Below, one piece after another: positions 1 through 6,752 of a stretch of DNA of 10,192 nt. Made by a program: the position numbers and the translations under genes. Origin of the DNA: Moraxellaceae bacterium. GTDB lineage: Bacteria; Pseudomonadota; Gammaproteobacteria; Pseudomonadales; Moraxellaceae. The DNA lies in contig JASLCO010000142.1 in assembly GCA_030146505.1 (NCBI GenBank), positions 1 through 10,192 of the forward strand, read 5' to 3'. Numbering within the stretch: position 1 is the first letter of the stretch; each line of letters opens with the position of its first letter. Under the pieces are notes generated by a model. That model saw only the letters and a list, made by a program, of their open reading frames with translations. It made no database searches and was not told the DNA's origin.

Positions 1-588
1 CGTCACGATCAGTTGCAAGCCCACATCCCAGTCTTCTGCCGGCAGACTGGCGACCTGCTGGCAGGCATGCGCCACGCCGATCAGCAGGGGCCGGCCCGCA
101 CTCTTGTGTCCGCAGCGGCGCTTGAAAGCCAGGGTGCGGTCATAAAAGCCGCCACCCATGCCGAGGCGATTGCCCTGCGCGTCAAAACCCGTCAGGGGCA
201 GCAGGATGGCATCCATTTTTTCTGCAGGCAGGGCACGACGTCCACGTGGTTCAGGAATGCCAAAACGGTTGCGCTGTTGCCGGCGCGCGCGCGGCCAGCG
301 CGCAAAGCGCAGGGTATTGGCGGGAAATGCCTGCAGCACCGGCAGATAAAAAACGTGACGGGAAAAATTTGCCTGGCGCGCCAGCGCACGCACATCAATT
401 TCACCATCCACCGGCCAGTACAGGGCAATACGTTGCGCCTGCTGCAATGCAGGCAGGGCGGCAAGATGTTGAGCCAGATGCCGGGCGGCAAGCTTTTGTT
501 GCGAGCAGGAAAGTGCACGTCGTTTCTGGCGCAGCTCACGCCGGAAAATGGCGCGGTCCGTTGCAGAAAGAGGTGGGGAAGCAATCAA
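1..588 (-). CDS. ygfA: 5-formyltetrahydrofolate cyclo-ligase (partial, C-terminus cut by window edge)
   Basis: ATP-dependent ligase that converts 5-formyltetrahydrofolate to 5,10-methenyltetrahydrofolate in cytoplasmic one-carbon metabolism. Reading leftward from 588 gives 196 open codons up to the edge. The family signature GFDAQGNRLGMGGGFYDRTL lies at about residues 134-153, preceded by DAILLPLTG. The N-terminal half has the basic RRELRQKRRAL helix and ALYWPVDGEIDV, both usual for the family. Members are about 180-200 residues, so only a few codons are missing. The start is TTG at 588, chosen because a strong Shine-Dalgarno GGAGGA (598-603) sits 9 nt upstream and no in-frame ATG fits. It lies just downstream of 6S RNA on the same strand, as ssrS-ygfA does in E. 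coli, so co-transcription with 6S RNA is likely. The ATG-initiated frame at 192-584 on this strand is a shadow. Confidence 0.93.
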   Translation of the reverse strand, partial: MIASPPLSATDRAIFRRELRQKRRALSCSQQKLAARHLAQHLAALPALQQAQRIALYWPVDGEIDVRALARQANFSRHVFYLPVLQAFPANTLRFARWPRARRQQRNRFGIPEPRGRRALPAEKMDAILLPLTGFDAQGNRLGMGGGFYDRTLAFKRRCGHKSAGRPLLIGVAHACQQVASLPAEDWDVGLQLIVT

Positions 589-596
589 GGGAGTGT

Positions 597-774
597 GTCC
601 TCCGAAGTGCCGCTGCCGATCTGAACCCTTGAACCCAACGGTTCAAGGGGGAAGCCCAGTGGCTGTATCAGGCTTTCCGTCGGGCGGACATGCACACAAC
701 AATCACGTGAACTTCCCGGGGTGATGATATCGGCTCAGGGGACTGGACCGGCTGGCAAACACTTCAGGGGATCA
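597..774 (-). ncRNA. ssrS: 6S RNA
   Basis: 6S RNA mimics an open promoter and sequesters sigma70 RNA polymerase in stationary phase. Read on the minus strand, the 5' part contains GTCCAGTCCCCTGAGCCGAT (about 728-747), nearly identical to the same segment of E. coli 6S RNA. The 3' part contains a perfect 10-bp hairpin (626-635 with 640-649, loop 636-639) matching the CCUUGAACC/GGUUCAAGG hairpin of E. coli 6S. The closing stem pairs 760-767 with 602-609, and an inner 7-bp stem pairs GCCGGTC with GATCGGC. Length is about 178 nt, close to the usual 180-185. Position between zapA and ygfA is the expected one. The 5' end is estimated as 772-775 from the promoter; the 3' end is taken from the closing stem and is uncertain by several bases. 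Confidence 0.93.
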
Positions 775-781
775 CGCTCGC

Positions 782-810
782 AGTATACCAAAGCCGGGTT
801 TGCGGTAATC
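782..810 (-). promoter_or_regulatory. Promoter of 6S RNA (extended -10)
   Basis: On the minus strand, TGGTATACT gives an extended -10 with hexamer TATACT at 782-787. This places the transcription start near 774-775, matching the predicted 5' end of 6S RNA. Candidate -35 hexamers at the usual distance (GATTAC or ATTACC, 804-810) are weak, which fits an extended -10 promoter. Inference from sequence only. Confidence 0.65.
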
Positions 811-847
811 AGGAAAATGATGAAGGGCTTGTTGCAGGGATGTTGCG

Positions 848-880
848 GCGCCTTGTCGGCCCGGTGGCGAACAAGGGCGC
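848..880 (-). other. Imperfect stem-loop downstream of zapA
   Basis: The bases 848-856 (GCGCCTTGT) pair with 871-880 (ACAAGGGCGC) with one bulged base and a 14-nt loop. It begins 12 nt past the zapA stop on the minus strand. No T-run follows on either strand, so it is not a convincing intrinsic terminator. It may stabilise the zapA mRNA 3' end or partly attenuate readthrough into ssrS. Confidence 0.35.
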
Positions 881-891
881 ATGAGCGGCGC

Positions 892-1203
892 TCAGGAATC
901 TTGCGACTGGTAATTGTCCAGTGTCTTTTCAATCTTGCCGATAAGCCTGGCGAGCTCGGCCTTGGAATCCGACTGCGCATCCACGCTGCGCGAGGCATTG
1001 AGCAGCTCGTGCGTGATGTTGAGCGCCGCAATCACGGCAATGCGCTCCAGTCCGATGATCTTGCCGGAGGAGCGTATGTCGCGCATCTTGCGGTCCAGGT
1101 ATTGCGCCGATGAGCGCAGGCTTTCCTGTTCGTTTTCCGGGCAGTTGATGCGGTAGGACTTGTCCAGGATGAAGACTTCGAGCGTACTGGTTTCGCTGCT
1201 CAT
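892..1203 (-). CDS. zapA: Cell division protein ZapA
   Basis: Cytoplasmic FtsZ-associated protein that cross-links FtsZ protofilaments at the division ring. The 103-residue product has the family plan: an N-terminal beta region (residues 7-20, EVFILDKSYRINCP), the EQESLRSSAQYLDRKM helix, then a long C-terminal coiled coil (about 50-103) with ERIAVIAALNITHELL. Length matches ZapA (about 100-110). Start ATG at 1203 gives the standard N-terminus; the ribosome site upstream is weak (GGAA). It follows the small coiled-coil gene by 42 nt on the same strand, so the two are probably one operon. A GGGGT/ACCCC hairpin (1228-1241) sits in that gap. 6S RNA lies downstream on the same strand, as in E. coli. 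Confidence 0.95.
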   Translation of the reverse strand: MSSETSTLEVFILDKSYRINCPENEQESLRSSAQYLDRKMRDIRSSGKIIGLERIAVIAALNITHELLNASRSVDAQSDSKAELARLIGKIEKTLDNYQSQDS

Positions 1204-1245
1204 GAAGGTTCCGGGTAACGGTGGAGTGGGGTGTTCACCCCGGGA

Positions 1246-1455
1246 TCACTCCTGCGCTTCAAGAGCCTTGAGGCGCAGGATGATGGCTTCGACACGGGCT
1301 TTCGCCAGCTCGTTCTTCTTTTGCAGCTCGTCGCGCTCGGCCAGCAGGGCCGACTCCTGGGTGCGCAGCTTCCGGTTTTCCGCCATGAGGCGCGAAGACA
1401 ATTCGGTCAGGCTGTCTATGCGTTCGCTCAGTATCTTGAGGTCGTTGTCGAGCAT
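1246..1455 (-). CDS. Small ZapB-like coiled-coil protein (TIGR02449 type)
   Basis: A 69-residue, highly charged, almost fully helical protein with leucine/isoleucine heptads along its length (ILSERIDSLTELSSRLMAEN, then LLAERDELQKKNELAKARVE). No signal peptide or membrane segment. It resembles the TIGR02449 family of short proteins encoded next to zapA in many gammaproteobacteria, which is similar in build to the division factor ZapB. A role in Z-ring assembly with ZapA is inferred from neighbourhood and fold, not shown by a catalytic motif. The ATG at 1455 is preferred because it gives the usual family length. An in-frame GTG at 1470 would add five residues (MITSA). Neither start has a clear Shine-Dalgarno. 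Confidence 0.85.
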   Translation of the reverse strand: MLDNDLKILSERIDSLTELSSRLMAENRKLRTQESALLAERDELQKKNELAKARVEAIILRLKALEAQE

Positions 1456-1499
1456 GGCGCTGGTAATCACAAGGATGGCCGAAGGGCGGCGTGGGGGGT

Positions 1500-1529
1500 A
1501 CTATAGATTTTCATTTCATCAAGGGTCAA
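1500..1529 (-). promoter_or_regulatory. Sigma70-like promoter of the TIGR02449-zapA operon
   Basis: On the minus strand, TTGACC (1524-1529) and TATAGT (1500-1505) are separated by 18 nt. Each hexamer matches the sigma70 consensus at five of six positions. The predicted start is near 1493, leaving a leader of about 38 nt before the ATG at 1455. The site lies in the 87-nt gap between two divergent genes, so its -35 is close to the start of ygfB at 1543. A plus-strand -10-like TACTAT (1499-1504) overlaps it. Confidence 0.7.
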
Positions 1530-1542
1530 TCGGACGCAAGCC

Positions 1543-2139
1543 ATGCACCCACCCGCCTCCGTCCCCAGTCTCGACGAACTGGCCAATGCCCTGTCCCGCC
1601 TCGACACGGCCTGCACCGCCTCCGAACTCCATGGCGTGCTGACCGGCCTTTTGTCGGGCGGTGCCCGCCTCAACCGCAATACCCTGCAGAAAGTGCTGGA
1701 AACGCACGCGGAAACCGACCGGGTTTTTGCCGACGAGACCATGGCTGCGCTCTGGCAACTGCAACTGAAAACCCTGGAAGACCTGGGCGACAGCGAGCTG
1801 ATTTTCATGCCCCTGCTGCCTGACGACGATGACGATCTGGCAGCCCGTGTCACGGCCCTCTCGGACTGGTGCCAGGGTTTCCTGGTGGGCTTCGGCACCG
1901 CAGTGCGTCCCAATGACACCCGAGTGCATGCCGAATCGGTGCGCGAAACCCTGCAGGACATCGTGCACGTCTCCAGCGTCGACGCCACCGCCCAGGACAA
2001 TGACGAAGCGGATGAATCCGCCTATGCCGAACTCTATGAGTTCGTGCGCATGGCCGTGATACATCTCTTCGAGGAAATGGCGCCGCCGGAAGAGCAGCGC
2101 GAGCATGAGGAAGGCGCGGAGCCGCCAACGCTTCATTGA
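1543..2139 (+). CDS. ygfB: UPF0149 family protein YgfB
   Basis: 198-residue acidic cytoplasmic protein of the UPF0149/YgfB family (COG3079). Visible family features are SELHGVLTGLLSGG near residues 27-40, the central LPDDDDDLAARVTALSDWC, and WCQGFLVGFG near 107-116. The C-terminal helix AELYEFVRMAVIHLFEEM is also typical. The biochemical function is poorly defined; in Pseudomonas aeruginosa YgfB has been linked to regulation of the ampDh3 amidase gene and beta-lactam resistance. It is divergent from the zapA operon and 26 nt upstream of pepP, the same arrangement as in E. coli, so ygfB-pepP is probably one transcript. The start ATG at 1543 has only a weak upstream purine stretch. The C-terminal tail (about 180-198) is glutamate-rich and likely disordered. 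Confidence 0.93.
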   Translation: MHPPASVPSLDELANALSRLDTACTASELHGVLTGLLSGGARLNRNTLQKVLETHAETDRVFADETMAALWQLQLKTLEDLGDSELIFMPLLPDDDDDLAARVTALSDWCQGFLVGFGTAVRPNDTRVHAESVRETLQDIVHVSSVDATAQDNDEADESAYAELYEFVRMAVIHLFEEMAPPEEQREHEEGAEPPTLH

Positions 2140-2165
2140 ATCCCATTTCTTAAGCTGCGAGTCCC

Positions 2166-3482
2166 ATGTCCCTGTTGCCCGCCACTGAATTCGCCCGCCG
2201 CCGCCAGGCCCTGATGAACATGATGGGGCCGGGCTCCGTCGCCATCCTGCCGGCCGCTCCGCATCACCGCCGCAACCGCGATACCGAATACCGTTATCGT
2301 CAGGACAGTGACTTCTACTACCTCTCCGGCTTTGCCGAGCCCGAAGCCGTGATCTGCCTGATTCCCGGCCGGCCCCAGGGCGAATACGTGCTCTTCTGCC
2401 GCGAACGTGATCGCGAGATGGAAATCTGGAACGGCTATCGCGCCGGTCCGGAAGGAGCCGTAAAAGATTTTGGCGCCAGCGATGCCTTCCCCATTACCGA
2501 TCTGGACGAAATCATTCCTGGCCTGATCGAAGGCCGCGAGCGTGTTTTCGTGTCCATGGGCGCGCAGCCGCTGTTCGACCAGCGCCTCATGGGCTGGGTG
2601 AATTCCATACGCGCCAAATCCCGCGCTGGTCTGCATGCGCCGGGCGAATTCCTCATGCTGGATCATCTGCTGCACGATCTGCGTCTCTTCAAGTCCACGG
2701 AAGAGATCAAGGTCATGCGCCGCGCCGCCACTATTTCCGCACGTGCCCACATGCGGGCCATGCAGGTTTCAAAGCCCGGCATGACGGAATACGAGCTGGA
2801 AGCTGAACTCCTGCACGAATTCATGAAAAACGGCTGCCAGGCTCCGGCCTACAACACCATCGTCGGTTCCGGTGCCAATGCCTGCATCCTGCACTATGTG
2901 GAAAATACCCGTGTCATGCAGGACGGTGATCTGGTGCTGATTGATGCCGGTGGCGAGCTGGACCATTACGCCTCCGATATCACGCGCACCTTCCCCGTGA
3001 ACGGAAAATTCTCGCCCGAGCAGAAAGCCATCTACCAGCTGGTGCTGGATTCACAGTATGCCGCCATTGCCAGCGTGAAGCCGGGCGCGCACTGGAATAC
3101 GCCGCATGAAGCCGTGGTGAATATTCTCACCGAAGGTTTACTGGATCTCGGCCTGCTCAAGGGCAGCAAGGCCGAATGCCTGGAAAAGGAAAAATATCGC
3201 CAGTTCTTCATGCACCGCACCGGCCACTGGCTGGGCATGGATGTGCATGATGTGGGCGACTACAAGGTGGACAGCCGCTGGCGCGAGCTGGAAGCCGGCA
3301 TGGTGATGACGGTGGAGCCCGGCCTTTATATTGCCCCGGATGACGAGACCGTGGACGCCAAGTGGCGCGGCATAGGCGTGCGTATCGAGGATGACGTGCT
3401 GGTGACCAAGACCGGCAGCGAGGTGTTGACGCAGGCCGTGGTCAAGAATGTCGCCGATATCGAAGCCTTGATGCGGGCCTGA
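2166..3482 (+). CDS. pepP: Xaa-Pro aminopeptidase P
   Basis: Cytoplasmic dinuclear-metal (Mn) peptidase of family M24B that removes an N-terminal residue preceding proline. The 438 residues match E. coli PepP in length. The N-terminal creatinase-like domain (about 1-170) contains the RNRDTEYRYRQDSDFYYLSGF motif region. The C-terminal pita-bread domain carries all expected metal ligands: D260 (LVLIDAGGE), D271 (SDITRTF), H354 (HRTGHWLGMDVHDVG), E384 (TVEPGLYI) and E408 (GVRIEDDVLV). H243 (ILHY) and H361 are the usual substrate-binding histidines. All catalytic positions are intact, so activity is expected. It follows ygfB by 26 nt. Unlike in E. coli, the next gene is on the opposite strand, so ubiH is not simply co-transcribed with it. 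Confidence 0.97.
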   Translation: MSLLPATEFARRRQALMNMMGPGSVAILPAAPHHRRNRDTEYRYRQDSDFYYLSGFAEPEAVICLIPGRPQGEYVLFCRERDREMEIWNGYRAGPEGAVKDFGASDAFPITDLDEIIPGLIEGRERVFVSMGAQPLFDQRLMGWVNSIRAKSRAGLHAPGEFLMLDHLLHDLRLFKSTEEIKVMRRAATISARAHMRAMQVSKPGMTEYELEAELLHEFMKNGCQAPAYNTIVGSGANACILHYVENTRVMQDGDLVLIDAGGELDHYASDITRTFPVNGKFSPEQKAIYQLVLDSQYAAIASVKPGAHWNTPHEAVVNILTEGLLDLGLLKGSKAECLEKEKYRQFFMHRTGHWLGMDVHDVGDYKVDSRWRELEAGMVMTVEPGLYIAPDDETVDAKWRGIGVRIEDDVLVTKTGSEVLTQAVVKNVADIEALMRA

Positions 3483-3484
3483 AA

Positions 3485-3508
3485 CGCAGGGCTGGAATCA
3501 GCCCTGCG
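3485..3508. terminator. Perfect 10-bp hairpin at convergent gene junction
   Basis: CGCAGGGCTG (3485-3494), loop GAAT, CAGCCCTGCG (3499-3508) is a perfect GC-rich stem-loop. It starts 3 nt after the pepP stop and contains the stop codon of the convergent gene at 3498-3500. On the minus strand it is followed by a short TTT; on the plus strand no T-run follows. It is placed to act as a bidirectional terminator or 3' end stabiliser for both genes, but the weak U-tracts make intrinsic termination uncertain. Confidence 0.6.
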
Positions 3509-4151
3509 GTGCCGGAGTCGGCGCTGCCTGCTCGGCGGGAGGTTCAGGAATGACGACCTGGGAAGAAACGGCGCAGAAATTGTCCACGCTTTCTTCCTTG
3601 GCTACGGCGCGCAGGGCATTGCGGCACTCAAAGAAGTTGGAGTGTTCGCTGATCCGCAGCTTGTTGTCGCCGGTGCGCACCAGATAGGAGATGCTGTTGG
3701 CAATGCCCTTGCGCCAGTAAGCCAGGCGCGTCTCGCTCTCCACGCAACGGTAATCCACCTTGTAGGAAACTCCCTTCAGCGTCTTCAGGTAATAACGGCC
3801 AAAGTAATTCCACTGGTTCATGAGTCCGCGGGAGCGCTCGGCTTCACAAGCTTCCATATCGCTCATGGCGGGATGCTGGAAGAACACGACCTGGGTGAGG
3901 TCGGTGCCGGAAAGCTTGATACGGGTGACGAGGTAGATGCGCGGACCTTGCACGGTGATTTCTTCGTTACTTTCGGCCGGCGGCGTGCTGATGTCGGTGG
4001 CTGGTGTGGCCGTGGATGTTGCGTTGGAATTTGCCGCTGTGGTGGCTGTTGGTGCTGCGGCAGCAGGAGTTGTTGTCGGAGCGGTCTGGGCCAGGCTGCA
4101 AACAGGCAGGGCGGCCGTGGCGGCCAGGGTGATAGCGGCAAGAAATTTCAT
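3498..4151 (-). CDS. Exported four-cysteine protein of unknown function
   Basis: I do not recognise this 217-residue protein. Residues 1-21 look like a Sec signal peptide: MKF, a hydrophobic stretch of alanine and leucine, then CSLA before Q22. Because the motif is SLA|Q rather than a lipobox followed by cysteine, signal peptidase I cleavage is more likely than lipidation. Residues 22-62 are a low-complexity Ala/Thr/Pro/Asn linker. A compact domain (about 65-197) follows, with four cysteines at 102, 136, 176 and 193 that could form two disulfides. The tail (201-217) is Pro/Ala-rich. The start ATG at 4151 was chosen because it begins the signal peptide; the frame extends upstream to 4274 but that would overlap ubiH and bury the signal. 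The gene is convergent with pepP and divergent from ubiH, inserted within an otherwise conserved gene order. Periplasmic or cell-surface location is inferred. Confidence 0.82.
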   Translation of the reverse strand: MKFLAAITLAATAALPVCSLAQTAPTTTPAAAAPTATTAANSNATSTATPATDISTPPAESNEEITVQGPRIYLVTRIKLSGTDLTQVVFFQHPAMSDMEACEAERSRGLMNQWNYFGRYYLKTLKGVSYKVDYRCVESETRLAYWRKGIANSISYLVRTGDNKLRISEHSNFFECRNALRAVAKEESVDNFCAVSSQVVIPEPPAEQAAPTPAPQG

Positions 4152-4179
4152 AAGGGCTTCGCAGAGTGGGCTTTGTGCG

Positions 4180-4185
4180 ATTATA
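4180..4185 (-). promoter_or_regulatory. Candidate -10 box of the exported-protein gene
   Basis: A perfect TATAAT on the minus strand, 28 nt upstream of the ATG at 4151, would start transcription near 4173 and give a leader of about 22 nt. No good -35 is seen at 16-18 nt spacing (the region is GC-rich), so an activator may be needed. It lies in the 101-nt gap that must also hold the start signals for ubiH, for which I see no convincing promoter. Confidence 0.45.
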
Positions 4186-4252
4186 CGGAGCCGCCGCAGC
4201 CCGAAGGCCCGGACTATGTGATGGGCGGCACGATTTTGGTGAAGAGTGTGTG

Positions 4253-5497
4253 ATGACAGTACAGGCTGAAGCAAGAGACGCCGCAGCGGATATCGTGATT
4301 GTCGGCGGTGGCATGGTGGGTGTGACCCTGGCCCTGCTGCTGGCGCGCGAGCCTTCCCTGCGCATCACGCTGGTGGAGGCGATTGCCCTGCCGCCGGTGT
4401 TGCCAGGCGAGCCGCTGCCGTATCGCCCCAGTTTCGATGCGCGCAATACCGCGCTCTCGCGCAAGACGGTTGCGACGTATCGCGAGCTCGGGCTCTGGGA
4501 TGAATTGCAAAGCCATGCCACGCCCATACACCAGATCCATGTTTCCGAGCGTGGGCATTTCGGCATGGCGCGGCTGGTGGCCGAAGAAGAAAATGTCGAG
4601 AGCTTTGGTCAGGTTATTGAAAATGCCTGGCTGGGTCTGGTGCTGCTGCGCGCGCTCAAGTCCCGCCCCAATGTACGCATTCTGGATGGCGTAAAGTTGA
4701 CCGGCTTGAAGCCTGGCGCCACGCAGATGACGGCCGAGCTTTTACGTGACGGCGAAGCCTTTACGCTGTCGGCGCCGCTGGTGGTGGCAGCTGATGGTGC
4801 GCAGTCGGTCTCGCGCCAGTTTCTCGGCGTGTCTGCCGAAACTACTTCCTATGAGCAGGTGGCGCTGGTAACTACGGTGGCCACGCATTTGCCGCATGAC
4901 AACATCGCCTACGAGCGCTTTACCGAACACGGCCCCATTGCCTTGCTGCCTTTGCCGTCCTCTGCCGAAGAGCAGCGCCGCTCGGTGGTCTGGGCCTTGC
5001 CGCTGGGTCAGGAAAAGGCACTGATTGAATGCAGTGATGAAGAATTTATTGCTCAGCTGCAGTCCGCTTTTGGCAAACGCGCTGGCCGCTTTGTAAAAAC
5101 CGCAAAACGTTTTGCCTTTCCGCTGGCGCTGACCGTAGCGCATGCGCAGTCGCAGCCGCGTGCCGTCATCATCGGCAATGCGGCACACAGCCTGCATCCG
5201 GTGGCTGGGCAGGGCTTCAATCTTTGCCTGCGCGATTGCCTGGCACTGACTGCGCGTCTGCGTGAAGCTCATCGCGAGGGGCGCGACCTAGGTGATTTCG
5301 CCCTGCTGCAGGATTATGAAAAAGTGCGTACTGAAGACCAGCTCAATGTCATACGTTTCTCCGACGGCATTGTGCGCGGCTTTTCCAATAACACACCGGG
5401 CCTGACGCTGGCGCGCAATGTCGGCATGGTGACGTTTGATTTGCTGCCTGCGGCCAAACAGGCGCTGGCACGTTATGCCATGGGATTGAATCAATGA
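4253..5497 (+). CDS. ubiH: 2-octaprenyl-6-methoxyphenol hydroxylase UbiH
   Basis: FAD-dependent aromatic-ring monooxygenase of ubiquinone biosynthesis, assigned to the C1 hydroxylation step in E. coli. The 414-residue product has the Rossmann FAD motif IVIVGGGMVG (14-23) with acidic E42 ending the second strand, the DG motif VVAADGAQS (177-185), and the second FAD motif GNAAHSLHPVAGQGFNL (308-324). UbiH-like rather than UbiI-like features are HVSERGHFG (96-104), GQVIEN (119-124) and AYERFTEHGPIALLP (219-233), which align with E. coli UbiH. The start ATG at 4253 gives a normal N-terminus; it has a weak GAAGAG (4241-4246) 6 nt upstream. The frame stays open to 4166 but that extension is not family-like. 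Its stop overlaps the ubiI start (ATGA), suggesting translational coupling. It sits on the inner face of the membrane in the Ubi complex, by family knowledge. Confidence 0.94.
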   Translation: MTVQAEARDAAADIVIVGGGMVGVTLALLLAREPSLRITLVEAIALPPVLPGEPLPYRPSFDARNTALSRKTVATYRELGLWDELQSHATPIHQIHVSERGHFGMARLVAEEENVESFGQVIENAWLGLVLLRALKSRPNVRILDGVKLTGLKPGATQMTAELLRDGEAFTLSAPLVVAADGAQSVSRQFLGVSAETTSYEQVALVTTVATHLPHDNIAYERFTEHGPIALLPLPSSAEEQRRSVVWALPLGQEKALIECSDEEFIAQLQSAFGKRAGRFVKTAKRFAFPLALTVAHAQSQPRAVIIGNAAHSLHPVAGQGFNLCLRDCLALTARLREAHREGRDLGDFALLQDYEKVRTEDQLNVIRFSDGIVRGFSNNTPGLTLARNVGMVTFDLLPAAKQALARYAMGLNQ

Positions 5498-6735
5498 GCG
5501 CCGTCAATGAAAGCCAGGCCGATATCGTCATCGTCGGTGCCGGCATGGTGGGCTCGCTGCTGGCAGCCCTGCTGAAAAATTCCGGTCTGCGTATTGTCTT
5601 GCTGGAGCGTGCTGCGCTTACAGCGCCACAAAAAAATGATGCTTTCGAGCCGCGTGTTTCTGCACTCACTCGCGCTTCCGAAAATCTCCTGCGACATGTC
5701 GGCGCCTGGGAAACCATGGCGGCGCAGCGACTTTGCCCCTATGAGGCGATGACGGTCTGGGATGCGGATGGCACCGGCCGTGTGCAGTTTGCTGCACGTG
5801 AGCTTGGCGAAAGCCATCTGGGTGTGCTGGTGGAAAATCGTCTGCTGCAATGGGCGCTGACCGAGGCAGCCACTCAATCCAGTGGCGTCACTCTGCATTG
5901 CCCGACACAGCTGGCGGCGCTGGAGCGTTTGCCGGAAGACTGGCTGCTGACTTTGGCTTCGGGTGAAAAAATCCGCGCCAAGCTGGTAATCGGTGCCGAC
6001 GGTGCGCAATCAGCTGTGCGTCAGCTGGCCGGCATTACGGTTTCCGAAACCGATTATGGCCAGCGTGCCATTGTCACCACCGTGCGCACAGAAAAGCCGC
6101 ATCAGTACACCGCCTGGCAGCGTTTCATGAGTGCGGGACCGCTGGCTTTCCTGCCGCTGCTTACGGCTGATGGCGATGCGCATCATTCCTCGATTGTGTG
6201 GTCGCAGGATGAGGCGGAAGCGCAACGTCTGCTGGGTCTGGACGACGATGCCTTCCGTCGCGAACTGGGCTTTGCCTTCGAGCACACCCTAGGTGAAGTG
6301 CAGTGGTGCGACAAGCGCTTCAGTTTTCCGCTTCGCGCCCAGCATGCGCGCGATTATGCGCGCGAAGGTCTGGCACTGATTGGCGATGCGGCTCATGCCA
6401 TACATCCGCTTGCCGGGCAGGGCGTGAATCTCGGCCTGCTGGATGCAGCAGTGCTCGCTGAAGAAATCCTGCGGGCACAGGAAAGGAATATCGCCTGGTG
6501 GAGCACGGCAACGCTGGAGCGCTACTCACGCCGCCGTCGCGCCCATAACACGCTCATCCTCAATAGCATGACGGGCTTCCGTCGCTTGTTCGCCAGCCAT
6601 AATCCGCTGCTGGTGGTGGCGCGTAATATCGGCCTCAATGCCACCAACAAACTGCTGCCGCTCAAGCAGGAGTTTGCCCGCGTCGCCATGGGCTTGGCCG
6701 GCGATTTGCCGCAGGCAGCGCGCGCGGCAGATTGA
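5494..6735 (+). CDS. ubiI: 2-octaprenylphenol hydroxylase UbiI (VisC)
   Basis: FAD monooxygenase paralogous to UbiH; in E. coli UbiI performs the C5 hydroxylation of the ubiquinone ring. The 413 residues contain IVIVGAGMVG (11-20), E39 at the end of beta-2, VIGADGAQS (165-173), and GDAAHAIHPLAGQGVNLGLL (297-316). UbiI/VisC-type features are PRVSALTRASENLLRHVGAW (53-72), the AMTVWDADG stretch (85-93), ESHLGVLVENRLLQWAL (106-122) and the C-terminal SMTGFRRLFASHNPL (358-372), aligning with E. coli VisC. The 4-nt overlap with ubiH (5494-5497) and lack of any gap indicate one operon. The C1/C5 specificity of each paralogue is inferred from similarity and order; in some bacteria hydroxylases of this family have broader regioselectivity. 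Confidence 0.92.
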   Translation: MSAVNESQADIVIVGAGMVGSLLAALLKNSGLRIVLLERAALTAPQKNDAFEPRVSALTRASENLLRHVGAWETMAAQRLCPYEAMTVWDADGTGRVQFAARELGESHLGVLVENRLLQWALTEAATQSSGVTLHCPTQLAALERLPEDWLLTLASGEKIRAKLVIGADGAQSAVRQLAGITVSETDYGQRAIVTTVRTEKPHQYTAWQRFMSAGPLAFLPLLTADGDAHHSSIVWSQDEAEAQRLLGLDDDAFRRELGFAFEHTLGEVQWCDKRFSFPLRAQHARDYAREGLALIGDAAHAIHPLAGQGVNLGLLDAAVLAEEILRAQERNIAWWSTATLERYSRRRRAHNTLILNSMTGFRRLFASHNPLLVVARNIGLNATNKLLPLKQEFARVAMGLAGDLPQAARAAD

Positions 6736-6752
6736 AAGCACAAGGAATGGAT

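Noticed and set aside
13..624. 203-codon plus-strand frame across ygfA
   Set aside because: Antisense to ygfA, whose minus-strand frame carries the GFDxxGxRLGxGGGFYDR signature. The plus-strand product has no family features.
848..880. Intrinsic terminator between zapA and 6S RNA
   Set aside because: The stem has a bulge and a long loop and no T-run follows on the minus strand; kept only as an unspecified stem-loop.
721..1113. Plus-strand 130-codon frame across the 6S RNA 5' end and zapA
   Set aside because: It is antisense to 6S RNA, its promoter and zapA, and its protein has no recognisable features.
1519..2136. 205-codon minus-strand frame opposite ygfB
   Set aside because: Antisense shadow of a clear UPF0149 gene; no domain, and it would cross the zapA promoter region.
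2133..2750. 205-codon minus-strand frame opposite pepP
   Set aside because: Antisense to the N-terminal domain of pepP; Gly/His/Ala-rich without a family match.
4152..4274. N-terminal extension of the exported protein to 4274
   Set aside because: It would place 41 residues before an obvious signal peptide starting at the ATG at 4151 and would overlap the ubiH start.
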